A DNA stretch of 64,000 bases from Micrococcales bacterium UBA4448 (lineage in GTDB: Bacteria > Actinomycetota > Actinomycetes > Actinomycetales > Microbacteriaceae). A program made the position numbers and the translations under genes. The stretch covers positions 1 to 64,000 of the forward strand of contig DGPE01000083.1 in the NCBI GenBank assembly GCA_002390305.1. Reading direction: 5' to 3'. Position 1 is the stretch's first letter. Every line of letters starts with the position of its first letter. The notes beneath the pieces were generated by a model. That model saw only the letters and a program-made list of their open reading frames with translations. It did not search any database and had not been told where the DNA came from. Positions 1 through 9,800 of the stretch are shown here, piece by piece.

Positions 1-253
1 GGTGTTCGTTTCGATCATCATCCGATAATCCAACAAAGCGCTCATCCCCAAAAACAAAGTCAACTCCGGACAGATCTGCGCCTTGTCTTGAAAGTTCTTT
101 GAGGAATCCTATTCCCAGACTCCCGCCGGTCAGGACTACAGACATTTGTTTCGACCCCTCATCACGAGACTCAACCAATTTCAGGAAGTCGGTTACAGCA
201 GCAATCAATAATGAGCTCGAATCGCTGTGGACCTTGATTATTTGCGCTGTCAT
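1..253 (-). CDS. pgl: 6-phosphogluconolactonase, N-terminal part (cut by window edge)
   Basis: Hydrolyses 6-phosphogluconolactone to 6-phosphogluconate, the second oxidative step of the pentose phosphate pathway, in the cytoplasm. Only about 84 N-terminal residues are in the window; the rest lies off the left edge. Translation of the minus strand from the ATG at 253 gives the family's LTGGS phosphate-binding stretch and a GDERFV motif, both typical of Pgl. The ATG overlaps the opcA stop as ATGA, so the gene is the translationally coupled last member of the tkt-tal-pgi-zwf-opcA-pgl operon. Its position directly after opcA is the standard actinobacterial order and supports the call despite truncation. 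Confidence 0.88.
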   Translation of the reverse strand, partial: MTAQIIKVHSDSSSLLIAAVTDFLKLVESRDEGSKQMSVVLTGGSLGIGFLKELSRQGADLSGVDFVFGDERFVGLSDDDRNEH

Positions 254-1170
254 GATGCTCTTCCAAAGGCGAGCACTTGGCCATAGGTGAGATCCTCACC
301 CAAAAAGCGCATGTCTTCAATCAAGCAATCCTGATCAGAACGCTTCGGTAAAAGCACCGAGCTTTCAGGAAAGCCCGTTTGGGTGATAGCTGCAGATCCG
401 CCAGCTCTGATAAGAGAAAGTGCTGCACCCTCGAATACGATTTTCACGCCTGCAATACCTTGGACCGCCTCACCATCGAAGTTTGGAACAAGTTGCACAT
501 CAACGCCAAGCCTCAATGACAGCCATGACCTCAGCAGCATGGAGCTCGGCGAGACAGCTGAGCCAATTACTTCAGCTGCAGTCACTGTCTTTCCCGTGTG
601 TCCATCCATTGCGGCAGTGAGCTGGGAGCGCCAAAGAGTGAGTCTGGTCCAAGCAAGATCACTGTCACCAGGCTGATAGTTTTTAGCTAGTTCTTCCAGA
701 AATTCAGCCGCATCCGGTTGGCTACTAGAGTCGGTAATCCTTCGAGAGGCAATTCTTCCGATTGGGTTTGCCGATGGGTTTGCTTGGCATTCTGAGGGCC
801 ACCAAGCAACCACAGGGGCGTCGGGAAGCAAAAGGCCGGTGACAATTGACTCAGTGTTCGCGTGAGCCTCACCAAAAGCGCGAATTATTATTACCTCGGA
901 CGCTCCGGCGTCGCCACCGATTCGAATCTCCGCATCCAGCCTTGATTCATCCCTGGCTGATTTTAGGTCGCTAACTAAAACGATAATCCGGCTCGGGTGC
1001 AATCGAGACGCACCGTTGGCGGCGGCTACTGCGGCTTCCAATTCGTCTGTCTTGGTTTCAATAATCATTGTTAGCACTCGGCCAAGCGCTACCACTCCAC
1101 CATCCTCACGAAGATCCTGGAGCTTCTTGCCAATTTTCGAGGAGGTGGTCTTGGCCATGTTCACAATCAA
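250..1170 (-). CDS. opcA: OpcA, glucose-6-phosphate dehydrogenase assembly/allosteric protein
   Basis: OpcA is an accessory protein needed for full activity of glucose-6-phosphate dehydrogenase in actinobacteria and cyanobacteria. The protein (about 306 residues) begins with the family pattern of a short TTSS-containing segment followed by LREDGGVVALGRVLT, and the PVVAWW stretch in the middle is also typical. A longer ATG start at 1182 is possible, but TTG at 1170 is preferred. It gives an N-terminus MIVNMAKTTSSK that matches known OpcA proteins, has GGAGG (1176-1180) five bases upstream, and overlaps the zwf stop as TTGA. Follows zwf and precedes pgl in the operon. Confidence 0.9.
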   Translation of the reverse strand: MIVNMAKTTSSKIGKKLQDLREDGGVVALGRVLTMIIETKTDELEAAVAAANGASRLHPSRIIVLVSDLKSARDESRLDAEIRIGGDAGASEVIIIRAFGEAHANTESIVTGLLLPDAPVVAWWPSECQANPSANPIGRIASRRITDSSSQPDAAEFLEELAKNYQPGDSDLAWTRLTLWRSQLTAAMDGHTGKTVTAAEVIGSAVSPSSMLLRSWLSLRLGVDVQLVPNFDGEAVQGIAGVKIVFEGAALSLIRAGGSAAITQTGFPESSVLLPKRSDQDCLIEDMRFLGEDLTYGQVLAFGRAS

Positions 1171-2687
1171 GGTCGCCTCCAAGTGCGGCCATCCTGCGCC
1201 ATCATTCGGTGGGCAGATTCTGGACCCCAGGAGCCCGGGGCGTAACCTTCAGGCGGACCATTACTGGCCCAAAAATTGACGATTGGATCGAGTATCTTCC
1301 ATGAGAGTTCGACCTCCTTTTGCCTTGGGAATAACGGTGGTTCTCCCAAGAGCACATCCAAGATCAATCGTTCGTAGGCTTCGGGGGAGTCCTCGGTAAA
1401 GGCGTGGCCATATCCAAAGTCCATCGTCACATCTCTTACCTGCATGCTTGGTCCGGGTACTTTGGACCCAAACCTAATGGTGACGCCCTCATTTGGTTGC
1501 ACTCTGATAACGAGCGCATTTTCACCCAAAAGACCAGTTTGTGACTCCCCAAATATCTGCTGCGGGGCTCTTTTGAATACCACAGCAATTTCTGTGACCC
1601 GCCTGCCAAGCCTTTTCCCCGCTCGCAAGTAGAAGGGGACCGATTGCCACCTGCGGTTATTGATGTCCAGCCTCATGGCAGCAAAAGTTTCAGACTTACT
1701 ATCCGGGTTCATGCCATCTTCTTGCAGATATGCCCTGACGGACTCTCCGCCCTGCCAGCCACCCTCATACTGCCCTCGGGAAGTGTTATCGGCGAGGTCC
1801 TCCGGGAGAGTGATCGAAGCTAGCACCTTCTCCTTTTCAGCACGCAGATCGGCAGCCTCAAAACTGACCGGCTGCTCCATGGCGGTGAGGGCCAAAAGTT
1901 GCAGCAAGTGATTCTGAATAACGTCTCTCGCAGCACCTATGTCGTCGTAGAAGCCAGCCCTAGAGCCAATGCCAATGTCTTCGGCCATCGTGATCTGAAC
2001 ATGGTCAATGTGATTACTGTTCCAAATTGGCTCAAAAAGTTGATTGGCAAACCTCAGCGCAAGGATGTTTTGGACGGTCTCTTTTCCGAGATAGTGGTCG
2101 ATCCTAAACACTGAGTCGGCCGGAAAAACACTCTCCACCACTTGATTCAGCGCTACGGCAGATTCCAGGTCTGATCCAAATGGCTTTTCAATCACAATTC
2201 GCCGGAATTGCCCTGGTTTAGCCTCGGCCAACCCCGAGGCAGAGAGTTGATCAACCACCAGCGGAAAGTCCCTCGGTGGAATTGATAGGTAGAACGTGTG
2301 ATTTCCGGCTGTTCCGCGCACTTGGTCGAGTTCGTCAACGGTTCGCTTCAGTCTTTCAAATGCTTCAGGATCATCATGCCTGCCCGAAACGAATCTGATA
2401 CCCATTGCCAGCTGGGCCCAAACTTCTTCTGACCAGGCCGTCCTGGCATGTTGCTTTACTGAATCTTTGACTACCTCTTTGAAATCTTTCTCGCTCCAGT
2501 CTCTTCTTGCGAATCCAACCAAGGAGAACGCCGGCGGCAAAAGCCCGCGGTTTGCAAGATCGTAGATAGCAGGCAGCAACTTCTTGCCTGCCAAGTCACC
2601 GGTGACTCCAAACATGATCAGCCCACTCGGACCTGCGATTTTATGAAGTCGCCCGTCGCGAGCATCTCTCAGAGGATTTAGGGTCAC
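1167..2687 (-). CDS. zwf: Glucose-6-phosphate 1-dehydrogenase
   Basis: Oxidises glucose 6-phosphate to 6-phosphogluconolactone with production of NADPH, the entry step of the oxidative pentose phosphate pathway. The 506-residue protein has the nucleotide-binding GVTGDLAGKK (residues 27-36), IEKPFG (166-171) and the active-site signature RIDHYLGKE (195-203), whose His is the catalytic base region. Length is typical for the family. The start overlaps the pgi stop by four bases (ATGA at 2684-2687) and the end overlaps opcA, so expression is expected to be coupled to both neighbours. Nothing appears to be missing from the active site. Confidence 0.97.
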   Translation of the reverse strand: MTLNPLRDARDGRLHKIAGPSGLIMFGVTGDLAGKKLLPAIYDLANRGLLPPAFSLVGFARRDWSEKDFKEVVKDSVKQHARTAWSEEVWAQLAMGIRFVSGRHDDPEAFERLKRTVDELDQVRGTAGNHTFYLSIPPRDFPLVVDQLSASGLAEAKPGQFRRIVIEKPFGSDLESAVALNQVVESVFPADSVFRIDHYLGKETVQNILALRFANQLFEPIWNSNHIDHVQITMAEDIGIGSRAGFYDDIGAARDVIQNHLLQLLALTAMEQPVSFEAADLRAEKEKVLASITLPEDLADNTSRGQYEGGWQGGESVRAYLQEDGMNPDSKSETFAAMRLDINNRRWQSVPFYLRAGKRLGRRVTEIAVVFKRAPQQIFGESQTGLLGENALVIRVQPNEGVTIRFGSKVPGPSMQVRDVTMDFGYGHAFTEDSPEAYERLILDVLLGEPPLFPRQKEVELSWKILDPIVNFWASNGPPEGYAPGSWGPESAHRMMAQDGRTWRRP

Positions 2688-4261
2688 GAAGCAATCACTT
2701 TTTCTAGAAATTCAAGATTCTGAAGAGGTTCTGGCATGTGAATCGCAACCACCGGTAACCCGTTCTCACTCAATACATTTGCATCGCCAGCAGCCTGCGC
2801 CGAAATCAGCTCGCCAAAGCTAAACGGCCTACCTTCAATTTCCAGATCAATCCCGTGCTCGCCCGTTATCTGGAGGTAGAGACCCTGCCTTGGACCACCC
2901 TTGTGATACTGGCCGGTGGAGTGAAGGAACCTTGGTCCCCAACCGAAGGTGACCGGCCTGCCGGTTCTCTGCGCGATTAGATCGCGAAGTGCTTCAAATT
3001 GCGGATACTCAGGGCGGCTCAGGTAGACCTGAACCGCTATAAAACTGGTGTCATTTGCACTTGCTAATAGTTGTTCGACCGCGGCCTCTACTGTCGCACC
3101 GACAATTTCCATACCGTAGGCAGTCACAGACATTCCACGATCGACAAAATCCGCTTGCTTGCCCACCTGGGGGGAGTCAAGCAGCGAGCGTGCGGCGATT
3201 TTGGCAGATTCAACATCAGGTTGGTCAAAGGGATTAATACCCATCAGGTAGCCCGCGATTGCTGTTGCATATTCCCAGAGCAAGAACAGTTCACCCAGGT
3301 TGCCATGGAATCTAAGATCCTGATTGCTGGCAACGGCCGAGCTAAAACTGATTAATAGCGTGTCATCAAGGCCTAGATCGTATTCGGGAGCAGTTTTTGA
3401 AATTACAACCGGTAAAACACCGTGCTGGTCCTTTCCGGTGCTTTCGGCTACCAACTGCTCGACCCAATCCCCAAAACCAGGCAGGGAATCTGTTTCGATC
3501 AAAAACTTATCTTTGATCCCATTGGCGCCTTTAGTTTCTGCCAGAACAGCAGCCAACCAAAACGCAGGGTTATCTTGCGAATCTTGTTGTAGCTCAGAGC
3601 TGGCATTTGCCGCACTGGCCAGGAGGGATGCAATGTCCGCGCCAGCAAGTCCAGCTGGAACAAGCCCAAATGCGGTTAGCGCGGAATAGCGACCGCCAAC
3701 ATGAGGGTCGGCGTTGAATACACGGTAACCGGTCTCCCTCGAGCTAACATCGAGCGGCGAACCGGGGTCAGTGACTATCACGATTCTTTCCGTCGGCTCA
3801 AGTCCTTCAGCCCTGAAAGCAGTTTCAAACGCGCGCTTTAGGCTATCGGTTTCAGCAGTTGAGCCGGATTTAGAAGAAACAACCACGACGGTTCGAGAAA
3901 GTTCTCGAATTGCCGATAACACTTGGTCAGGCGCGGTGGAGTCCAGGATTACGATTTCGGTTCCGGTGTTTTTTGCTATCACCTCTGGTGCCAGGGAAGA
4001 TCCGCCCATGCCACAAAGTACGACTCGATCGATGCCGCTTTGATTCAGGGTATTTCTCAGGTTTAGAATTTCAGGAATTAGGTCTACCGAAGTTCGCGCT
4101 GATTCCAACCAACCTAGGCGGATAGCGGATTCTTTTTCTGCTTCCGGACCCCAGATAGTTGGATCTTTCGAAAAGATACGACTTGCAATTTTGTCAGCCG
4201 ACAGCCTTGCAACAACGGGTGCCAATTGATCACGCAAATCATTTTTTACGTAAATTTGCAT
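2684..4261 (-). CDS. pgi: Glucose-6-phosphate isomerase
   Basis: Interconverts glucose 6-phosphate and fructose 6-phosphate, linking glycolysis with the pentose phosphate route. The 525-residue protein carries the sugar-phosphate isomerase (SIS) signatures GMGGSSLAPE (84-93) and SSKSGSTAET (129-138). It belongs to the divergent bacterial Pgi form found in actinobacterial tal-pgi-zwf operons rather than the E. coli-like form; this assignment rests on context and the SIS motifs. The ATG at 4261 shares one base with the tal stop (TAATG), and the end overlaps zwf, so it sits in the middle of a tightly coupled operon. Confidence 0.93.
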   Translation of the reverse strand: MQIYVKNDLRDQLAPVVARLSADKIASRIFSKDPTIWGPEAEKESAIRLGWLESARTSVDLIPEILNLRNTLNQSGIDRVVLCGMGGSSLAPEVIAKNTGTEIVILDSTAPDQVLSAIRELSRTVVVVSSKSGSTAETDSLKRAFETAFRAEGLEPTERIVIVTDPGSPLDVSSRETGYRVFNADPHVGGRYSALTAFGLVPAGLAGADIASLLASAANASSELQQDSQDNPAFWLAAVLAETKGANGIKDKFLIETDSLPGFGDWVEQLVAESTGKDQHGVLPVVISKTAPEYDLGLDDTLLISFSSAVASNQDLRFHGNLGELFLLWEYATAIAGYLMGINPFDQPDVESAKIAARSLLDSPQVGKQADFVDRGMSVTAYGMEIVGATVEAAVEQLLASANDTSFIAVQVYLSRPEYPQFEALRDLIAQRTGRPVTFGWGPRFLHSTGQYHKGGPRQGLYLQITGEHGIDLEIEGRPFSFGELISAQAAGDANVLSENGLPVVAIHMPEPLQNLEFLEKVIAS

Positions 4262-5355
4262 TAGGCCGAAGCCTCCAGTGCCTGTTCTACGGTCTCAACA
4301 AGTTCATTCCAGGAAACGATGAACTTCTCGACACCTTCTTTTTCCAGCAGATTAGTCACTTCATCCATGTCGATACCAGTGTCAGAAATTTTCTCGAGAA
4401 CCGTCCTTGCGCTTGCAAAGGATGCGATTACTGACTCTGCAGGAATCACCCCGTGATCTGCTGTGGCCACCATCGTCTTCTCTGGCATGGTGTTGACAAT
4501 GTTTCTTGATACCAGCCCAGTTACATAGGCAGTGTCGGGAAGCGCCGGATCCTTGACTCCGGTTGAAGCCATGAGCGGGCGCTGCAGGTTTGCACCCTTA
4601 GTTGAAAGCGCCTCCCAGCTGGCCCCCTGGAAACGATCGAGAAACAACTCGTAAGCAAGCTGTGCGTTTGCAAGAGCCGCTTTGCTCTTCAGTTCAGGCC
4701 TACCAAGAGCTTCTAATCGAGCATCCACCTCAGTATCCACGCGGGAAACGAAGAAGGAAGCCACCGAGTGAATCTTGGAGATGTCTTTACCTCCAGCAAG
4801 TGCTTTCTCAAGTCCTTCAAGGTATGCATCAATTACCTGGTTATAGCGATCGATAGAGAAAATCAGTGTCACGTTGACGGAGATGCCGGCCGCGGTAACT
4901 GCGGTGATTGCCTCAAGCCCCGGGATTGTCGCCGGGATCTTGATCATGACATTTTCACGACCAACCAGTTCAAACAACTGAAGTGCTTGAGTGATTGTGC
5001 CATTTGCATCGTTTGCTAGACCCGGCTCAACCTCGATTGAAACCCTGCCGTCTACACCTTTGGATTCAAGGTAGACGGGCTTGAAAATGTCGCAGGCTGC
5101 CGCAACATCCGCAGAGGTTATATTTGCAATTGCCTGCGAGGCGGAACTGCCAAGCAACCGCTCAGCCGTCATCGCGGCACCGTAGGAACTGCCCTTCAGG
5201 GCTGCTGCAAAAATAGTTGGGTTGGTGGTTACACCGCGCACCGAGTAGTTCTCAATTAGGTCCTTGAGGTTTCCACTTTCAATTCGCTCTCTCGATAGGT
5301 CATCTAACCAAATCGATACCCCTGCATCAGTCAGTTGCTTCAGGTTCTGATTCAT
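4261..5355 (-). CDS. tal: Transaldolase
   Basis: Transfers a dihydroxyacetone unit between sugar phosphates in the non-oxidative pentose phosphate pathway. The 364-residue protein is of the longer actinobacterial/plant type. It shows GVTTNPTIF (41-49) and the Schiff-base lysine region VMIKIPAT with K139. The gene starts directly after the tkt stop with no spacer (TAGATG) and ends overlapping pgi by one base, giving a continuous operon. TalB/TalC alternatives are excluded by length and by the operon position between tkt and pgi. Confidence 0.96.
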   Translation of the reverse strand: MNQNLKQLTDAGVSIWLDDLSRERIESGNLKDLIENYSVRGVTTNPTIFAAALKGSSYGAAMTAERLLGSSASQAIANITSADVAAACDIFKPVYLESKGVDGRVSIEVEPGLANDANGTITQALQLFELVGRENVMIKIPATIPGLEAITAVTAAGISVNVTLIFSIDRYNQVIDAYLEGLEKALAGGKDISKIHSVASFFVSRVDTEVDARLEALGRPELKSKAALANAQLAYELFLDRFQGASWEALSTKGANLQRPLMASTGVKDPALPDTAYVTGLVSRNIVNTMPEKTMVATADHGVIPAESVIASFASARTVLEKISDTGIDMDEVTNLLEKEGVEKFIVSWNELVETVEQALEASA

Positions 5356-7419
5356 CTACTTGCCTCCAAGACTCTGTTTGGCTGCCGCGACGACTGCCTC
5401 GGTTGTAATTCCAAATTTGGAAAATAGGGTTTTGTAGTCGGCCGATGCACCAAAGTGATCGATTCCTACGGAGATGCCATTATCCCCGACGTATTTATGC
5501 CAGCCGGCTGTCAGTCCGGCTTCAATCGAGACCCTGGCTTTGACAGCTGGGGGAAGCACTGAATTCCTATATGCTTCGCTCTGGGCGTCAAACCACTCAA
5601 GACAGGGTGCTGAAACAACGCGGGTTGGAATTCCCTCGGCTTCGAGTTGCTCTCGGGCTTCGAGGGCAAACTGCACTTCACTTCCCGTTGCAATGATTAC
5701 AACTTTTGCCGCCTCGGAGCCATCAGCGTAAACATAGGCACCCTTGGAAACTTCTGCCGCCTGTCCAAAGTCGGCTGAGCGCTCTAGCACCGGCAGGCCT
5801 TGCCTGGTGAGCACAATTCCTGCCGGGCTTTTGGAGTTCTTCAAAACTTGAAGCCAAGCCTGGGCGGTTTCATTTGCGTCTGCCGGTCGAACGACATCTA
5901 GATTTGGAATCGAGCGAAGTGCATTTAGGTGCTCTATTGGCTGATGAGTTGGCCCATCTTCTCCAAGTGCCACCGAGTCATGGGTCCAAACGTAGATTGG
6001 TGCAATCCCCATCAGTGCAGCCAGCCGCACGGCTGGCCGCATGTAGTCAGAGAAAACTAGGAACGTTCCGCCAAACACTCGCGAGTGCCCAGACAGAGTG
6101 ATTCCATTAAGAATCGCGCCCATAGCATGCTCACGAATGCCAAAGTGCAGAATGCGACCGGCTGGTTTTGGGCTCCAAGCACTTGTCTGCCACTTTTCAG
6201 GGACAAATGAGCCGCCACCTTCAATTGTGGTGTTGTTTGACTCCGCAAGGTCTGCGGAGCCTCCCCAAAGTTCTGGCATGTGCGCCGCAATGGCATTAAG
6301 TACTTTTCCGGATGCGGCCCTGGTGGCAATTTCCTCTCCGGCTGCGAACACTGGAAGGCTCTGCTCAAGATTTGCCGGTAAAGATCCGGAAGCGACTCGG
6401 TCAAAAAGTTCGGCTTGCTCAGGATTTGCCAGTCTCCAGTTTTGGAATCGCTTGTCCCATTCTGCGCGCACACTTGCTCCACGATCCACAAGCTTTCGGG
6501 TGTGCGCAATTACTTCGGGGGCAACTTCAAAAGTCTTTGAATCGTCGAAGCCTAGAGCCAGCTTTAGACCCGAGAGCTCTTCTGCGCCGAGCTTTGATCC
6601 ATGAATCTTTCCGGTGTTTTGCTTGGTAGGGCTTGGCCATCCAATGATTGTTTTCAGGGTAATTAGTGTCGGCTGGTCGGTGTTCTTTTTTGCCAGTTCG
6701 ATGGCTGCGTTCAGCTCAGCCACATCTTCCGAATAGGCGCCCTTGGTCCAATTCACTTCAATTGTTTGCCAACCGTAGGCTTCATAGCGTTTAGCGACAT
6801 CCTCGGAAAAACTGATGTCAGTGTCATCCTCAATCGAGATTTTATTGGCATCGTAAATGACAACTAAGTTGCCAAGGCCCAGGTGTCCGGCCAGTGAGGC
6901 CGCTTCGGCACTGACGCCCTCTTGCATGTCCCCGTCACCGGCAACAACGAAAACGTGGTGGTCAAACACTGATTCGCCGGCTGTAGAGCTCGGGTCAAAC
7001 AGCTCACGTTCAAAGCGAGTGGACATGGCATAGCCAGTGGCAGCGGCTAGACCCTGTCCAAGCGGACCGGTTGTAATCTCAACACCCTTGGTGTGTGCGT
7101 ACTCGGGATGACCCGGTGTCAGAGAGCCCCAGGTTCTTAGGCTCTTGATGTCATCTAACTCGAGGCCGAAGCCACCCAGGTAAAGCTGGTTGTAGAGAGT
7201 GAGCGAGGAGTGGCCAACAGACAAGATGAATCGGTCTCGACCAATCCACCTATCGTCTCGTGGGTCATGTTTCATAACCTTCTGGAATAGCAGATAAGCA
7301 GCCGGTGCCAAGCTGATCGCGGTTCCGGGATGCCCGTTCCCTACCTTCTCAACCGCATCCGCCGCCAGAACCTTGGCAGTTTTTACAGCGAGGTCGTCAA
7401 CTTCATTCCATTCCAACAA
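5356..7419 (-). CDS. tkt: Transketolase
   Basis: Thiamine-diphosphate enzyme moving two-carbon units between ketose and aldose phosphates. The 687-residue protein has NGHPGTA with catalytic His30, GPLGQG (118-123), the ThDP/metal motif GDGDMQEG (161-168), and the later pyrimidine-domain region with GIREHAMG. The start is TTG at 7419, with AAGGA in the upstream CTAAGGAATGACATC; an ATG inside this leader is out of frame. First gene of the tkt-tal-pgi-zwf-opcA-pgl operon and divergent from ctaB. The promoter must lie in the 129-base spacer, but I cannot fix its -10 on this strand with confidence. Confidence 0.97.
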   Translation of the reverse strand: MLEWNEVDDLAVKTAKVLAADAVEKVGNGHPGTAISLAPAAYLLFQKVMKHDPRDDRWIGRDRFILSVGHSSLTLYNQLYLGGFGLELDDIKSLRTWGSLTPGHPEYAHTKGVEITTGPLGQGLAAATGYAMSTRFERELFDPSSTAGESVFDHHVFVVAGDGDMQEGVSAEAASLAGHLGLGNLVVIYDANKISIEDDTDISFSEDVAKRYEAYGWQTIEVNWTKGAYSEDVAELNAAIELAKKNTDQPTLITLKTIIGWPSPTKQNTGKIHGSKLGAEELSGLKLALGFDDSKTFEVAPEVIAHTRKLVDRGASVRAEWDKRFQNWRLANPEQAELFDRVASGSLPANLEQSLPVFAAGEEIATRAASGKVLNAIAAHMPELWGGSADLAESNNTTIEGGGSFVPEKWQTSAWSPKPAGRILHFGIREHAMGAILNGITLSGHSRVFGGTFLVFSDYMRPAVRLAALMGIAPIYVWTHDSVALGEDGPTHQPIEHLNALRSIPNLDVVRPADANETAQAWLQVLKNSKSPAGIVLTRQGLPVLERSADFGQAAEVSKGAYVYADGSEAAKVVIIATGSEVQFALEAREQLEAEGIPTRVVSAPCLEWFDAQSEAYRNSVLPPAVKARVSIEAGLTAGWHKYVGDNGISVGIDHFGASADYKTLFSKFGITTEAVVAAAKQSLGGK

Positions 7420-7534
7420 GATGTCATTCCTTAGTATTGAGGCGCACAGGGCCCGAATTTTCTTGCAGCAACACTGCTGTCTTCTTGGGACACGAGTCTA
7501 TACCGAGAGCGCCGTCCCGCCCTGAAACATCGAT

Positions 7535-7540
7535 TAGACT
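7535..7540 (+). promoter_or_regulatory. -10 hexamer TAGACT of leaderless ctaB
   Basis: TAGACT fits the actinobacterial TANNNT -10 consensus and ends eight bases before the ATG at 7549. With initiation six to eight bases downstream the transcript would begin at or next to the start codon. No convincing -35 was seen, and no Shine-Dalgarno sequence precedes the ATG. Confidence 0.5.
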
Positions 7541-7548
7541 TGGGCGAA

Positions 7549-8457
7549 ATGACCTCAGTAGAAATCACGTCTTCGGCGCGCTTTTTGAAAAAGCTACGCG
7601 CTTACTTTCTGCTAACTAAGCCAAGAGTGATCGAGTTATTGTTGATAGCGACGGTTCCGGCAATGATTCTTGCAGCCGGTGGCTTTCCATCAATTTGGCT
7701 TATTCTCGCTACTGTTTTCGGTGGAGCCCTGAGCGCAGGCAGTGCTAACGCATTCAACTGCTACATCGACAGTGACATTGACAAGGTGATGGGGCGCACC
7801 AAGAATCGCCCTTTAGTTACCGGCGAATTGAGTCACAAAGAAGCCCTAATTTTTGCCTGGGCAATCGGGATAACCTCAGTTATTTGGTTCGCGGTGCTGA
7901 TAAATCTGCTTTCGGCAGTTTTGTCCCTGATTGCAATTCTGTTTTATGTCTTCGTCTACACGCTGGGGCTTAAGCGGCGAACCCCACAAAACATTGTCTG
8001 GGGTGGAGCTGCAGGAGCCATGCCCGCTGTGATTGGCTGGGCAGCAGTGACCAACGAGCTCACTGTCTCGGCCTGGGTTTTATTTTTGATTATTTTCCTC
8101 TGGACGCCCCCGCACTACTGGCCGCTGTCTATGAGATACCTCGAGGAGTACAAAGAGGCAGGCGTGCCAATGCTTCCAGTCGTAGCCAAAAACGAAAAAG
8201 TTGGCCGCCAAATCATTCTTTACGCCTACGCCTACCTGGCAGCAACCCTGCTGCTAATTCCAGTGGCAAATATGGGGTTGGTTTACACAATTGCTGCCGT
8301 TTTAGCCGGCTTTTGGTTCACCTGGGAATCTCACCGGCTCTACTCGGAGGCCAGAATTCAAGTTCCAAAGAATCCGATGAGGCTTTTTCATGCCTCTATC
8401 ACGCACCTGACAGTGCTATTCCTGGCAATTGCAATAGATCCGCTGATCTACATCTAG
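7549..8457 (+). CDS. ctaB: Protoheme IX farnesyltransferase (heme O synthase)
   Basis: Membrane prenyltransferase that converts heme B to heme O by adding a farnesyl group, the first step towards heme A for the aa3 oxidase. The 302-residue protein has about nine hydrophobic segments and the UbiA-family Asp motif N70-x3-D74-x3-D78 (in NCYIDSDID) followed by MGRTKNRPL. ATG at 7549 is chosen over a TTG at 7540 because TAGACT lies eight bases upstream and the product then begins like other CtaB proteins; the mRNA is probably leaderless. Divergent from tkt and convergent with phrB, with interlocked stops (CTAG). Confidence 0.94.
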   Translation: MTSVEITSSARFLKKLRAYFLLTKPRVIELLLIATVPAMILAAGGFPSIWLILATVFGGALSAGSANAFNCYIDSDIDKVMGRTKNRPLVTGELSHKEALIFAWAIGITSVIWFAVLINLLSAVLSLIAILFYVFVYTLGLKRRTPQNIVWGGAAGAMPAVIGWAAVTNELTVSAWVLFLIIFLWTPPHYWPLSMRYLEEYKEAGVPMLPVVAKNEKVGRQIILYAYAYLAATLLLIPVANMGLVYTIAAVLAGFWFTWESHRLYSEARIQVPKNPMRLFHASITHLTVLFLAIAIDPLIYI

Positions 8458-9800
8458 CGCTTAATCTCTTCCAGCCGCCTAAGTGCCTCGTCACGTTCTT
8501 GAGCATGATCCAAAATCGGTGGGGCATAACCTTGTTCATACCCTGCTATGTCGTTCCAGGGTTCGTGCACGCTAGCACCAGTTAGATGCGCCAACTCGGG
8601 TATCCAAGCCCTCACGTAGTCGCCGTTTGGGTCAAACTTATGGCCTTGCAGTATCGGGTTAAATACCCGGTAAAAGGGAGATGCGTCAGTTCCGCAACCG
8701 GCCGTCCACTGCCAACCATGAGAGTTTGAGGCGGGGTCAAAGTCGGTCAGGTGATGCTCAAAGAATCGAGCGCCAATTTGCCATTCGAAATGAAGATCCT
8801 TGACCAGAAAGCTCGCAACGATCATGCGAGAGCGATTATGCATCCAACCGGTCTGAACTAATTGCCGCATTGCAGCGTCGATAATTGGGTACCCGGTGTT
8901 GCCAGTCTTCCAGGCTGCCAGCTTTTCAGCGAACTCATTTGGATCGTCGTAGCGCAACTGCTCAAAGCGTTTCTCGTAGTACTTCTCGAAAGTGTGGGGA
9001 TTATGAAACAGCACGTCGGCATAAAATTCACGCCAAGCGATCTCCTTTCGGAACACTTCTTCACCGGGCGAATTGCCGATGTCAGCCAATAGTGTCCGCG
9101 GGTGGATTTCGCCATGCGCCAGGGCATGTGACAGGTTGGACGTGCCGTTGAAATCAGGTCGGTTCCGGTTTTCCGAATAGTCCATGATTCGCTGCTTTTT
9201 GAAGCGCCTCCATGTTTCCAATGCGAACTGTTCGCCTGCTTTTATCTGCTCAGCCTGAGTGTCAATCGCAACATGGAATTGACGTTCCGAATCAGGGGTC
9301 TCCCATTTCACAGCGGCTATGTCGATAGAGCAGGGTTTCTCAGATGCGAAGCTTTGCCACCGCCGAAAAAATGGAGTGTAAACACGCAACGCGGTGCCAT
9401 CGTCTTTCAAAACGGTTCCAGGCTCGACCTGGTAATAGCTACCGAGAAGTACCAGTTCAATACCGGTTCCCTCCAGAACTGAAGAAACTTGTTCCTGCTG
9501 CCTGATCCCCTCTGGATCGAAGGACTTGGTGGCAATAATACGAACTGCAGCGACTTGATTGGCCAGGGCCTTGAGAACCACCGACGGCTCTCCGGATAGG
9601 ACCTGGAGACCGCGGGGGAGCGAGCGCGCGAGGGCTTGAACTGATGCCTCGATCGACCCTCTTCTGCGCTCAGACATGTCGGTTACTGCCGCGGGATAAA
9701 CAAATACCGGCAGCACACTGCTGGAGGTGTCTGCGGCGAATTTCAGGGCTTGATTATCCTGCAGCCTCCGGTCTCTTCGGAACCAAAAAATAGTCTTCAT
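8454..9800 (-). CDS. phrB: Deoxyribodipyrimidine photolyase (class I CPD)
   Basis: Light-driven repair of cyclobutane pyrimidine dimers using FADH. The 448-residue protein opens with TIFWFRRDRRLQDN, the photolyase/cryptochrome antenna-domain start. It ends with the FAD-binding half containing WREFYAD, GWMHNRSRMIVASFL and WQWTAGCGTDASPFYR, the conserved flavin and DNA contact region. The ATG overlaps the ctaA stop by four bases (9797-9800), so it is translationally coupled to heme A synthase, a pairing that probably reflects compaction rather than function. A cryptochrome-like role is less likely because the DNA-contact region is intact. A surface-water habitat would fit. Confidence 0.94.
   Translation of the reverse strand: MKTIFWFRRDRRLQDNQALKFAADTSSSVLPVFVYPAAVTDMSERRRGSIEASVQALARSLPRGLQVLSGEPSVVLKALANQVAAVRIIATKSFDPEGIRQQEQVSSVLEGTGIELVLLGSYYQVEPGTVLKDDGTALRVYTPFFRRWQSFASEKPCSIDIAAVKWETPDSERQFHVAIDTQAEQIKAGEQFALETWRRFKKQRIMDYSENRNRPDFNGTSNLSHALAHGEIHPRTLLADIGNSPGEEVFRKEIAWREFYADVLFHNPHTFEKYYEKRFEQLRYDDPNEFAEKLAAWKTGNTGYPIIDAAMRQLVQTGWMHNRSRMIVASFLVKDLHFEWQIGARFFEHHLTDFDPASNSHGWQWTAGCGTDASPFYRVFNPILQGHKFDPNGDYVRAWIPELAHLTGASVHEPWNDIAGYEQGYAPPILDHAQERDEALRRLEEIKR

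Noticed and set aside
6057..6509. 150-codon open frame in another frame of tkt
   Set aside because: Same-strand shadow within transketolase, which is intact and highly conserved across the region.
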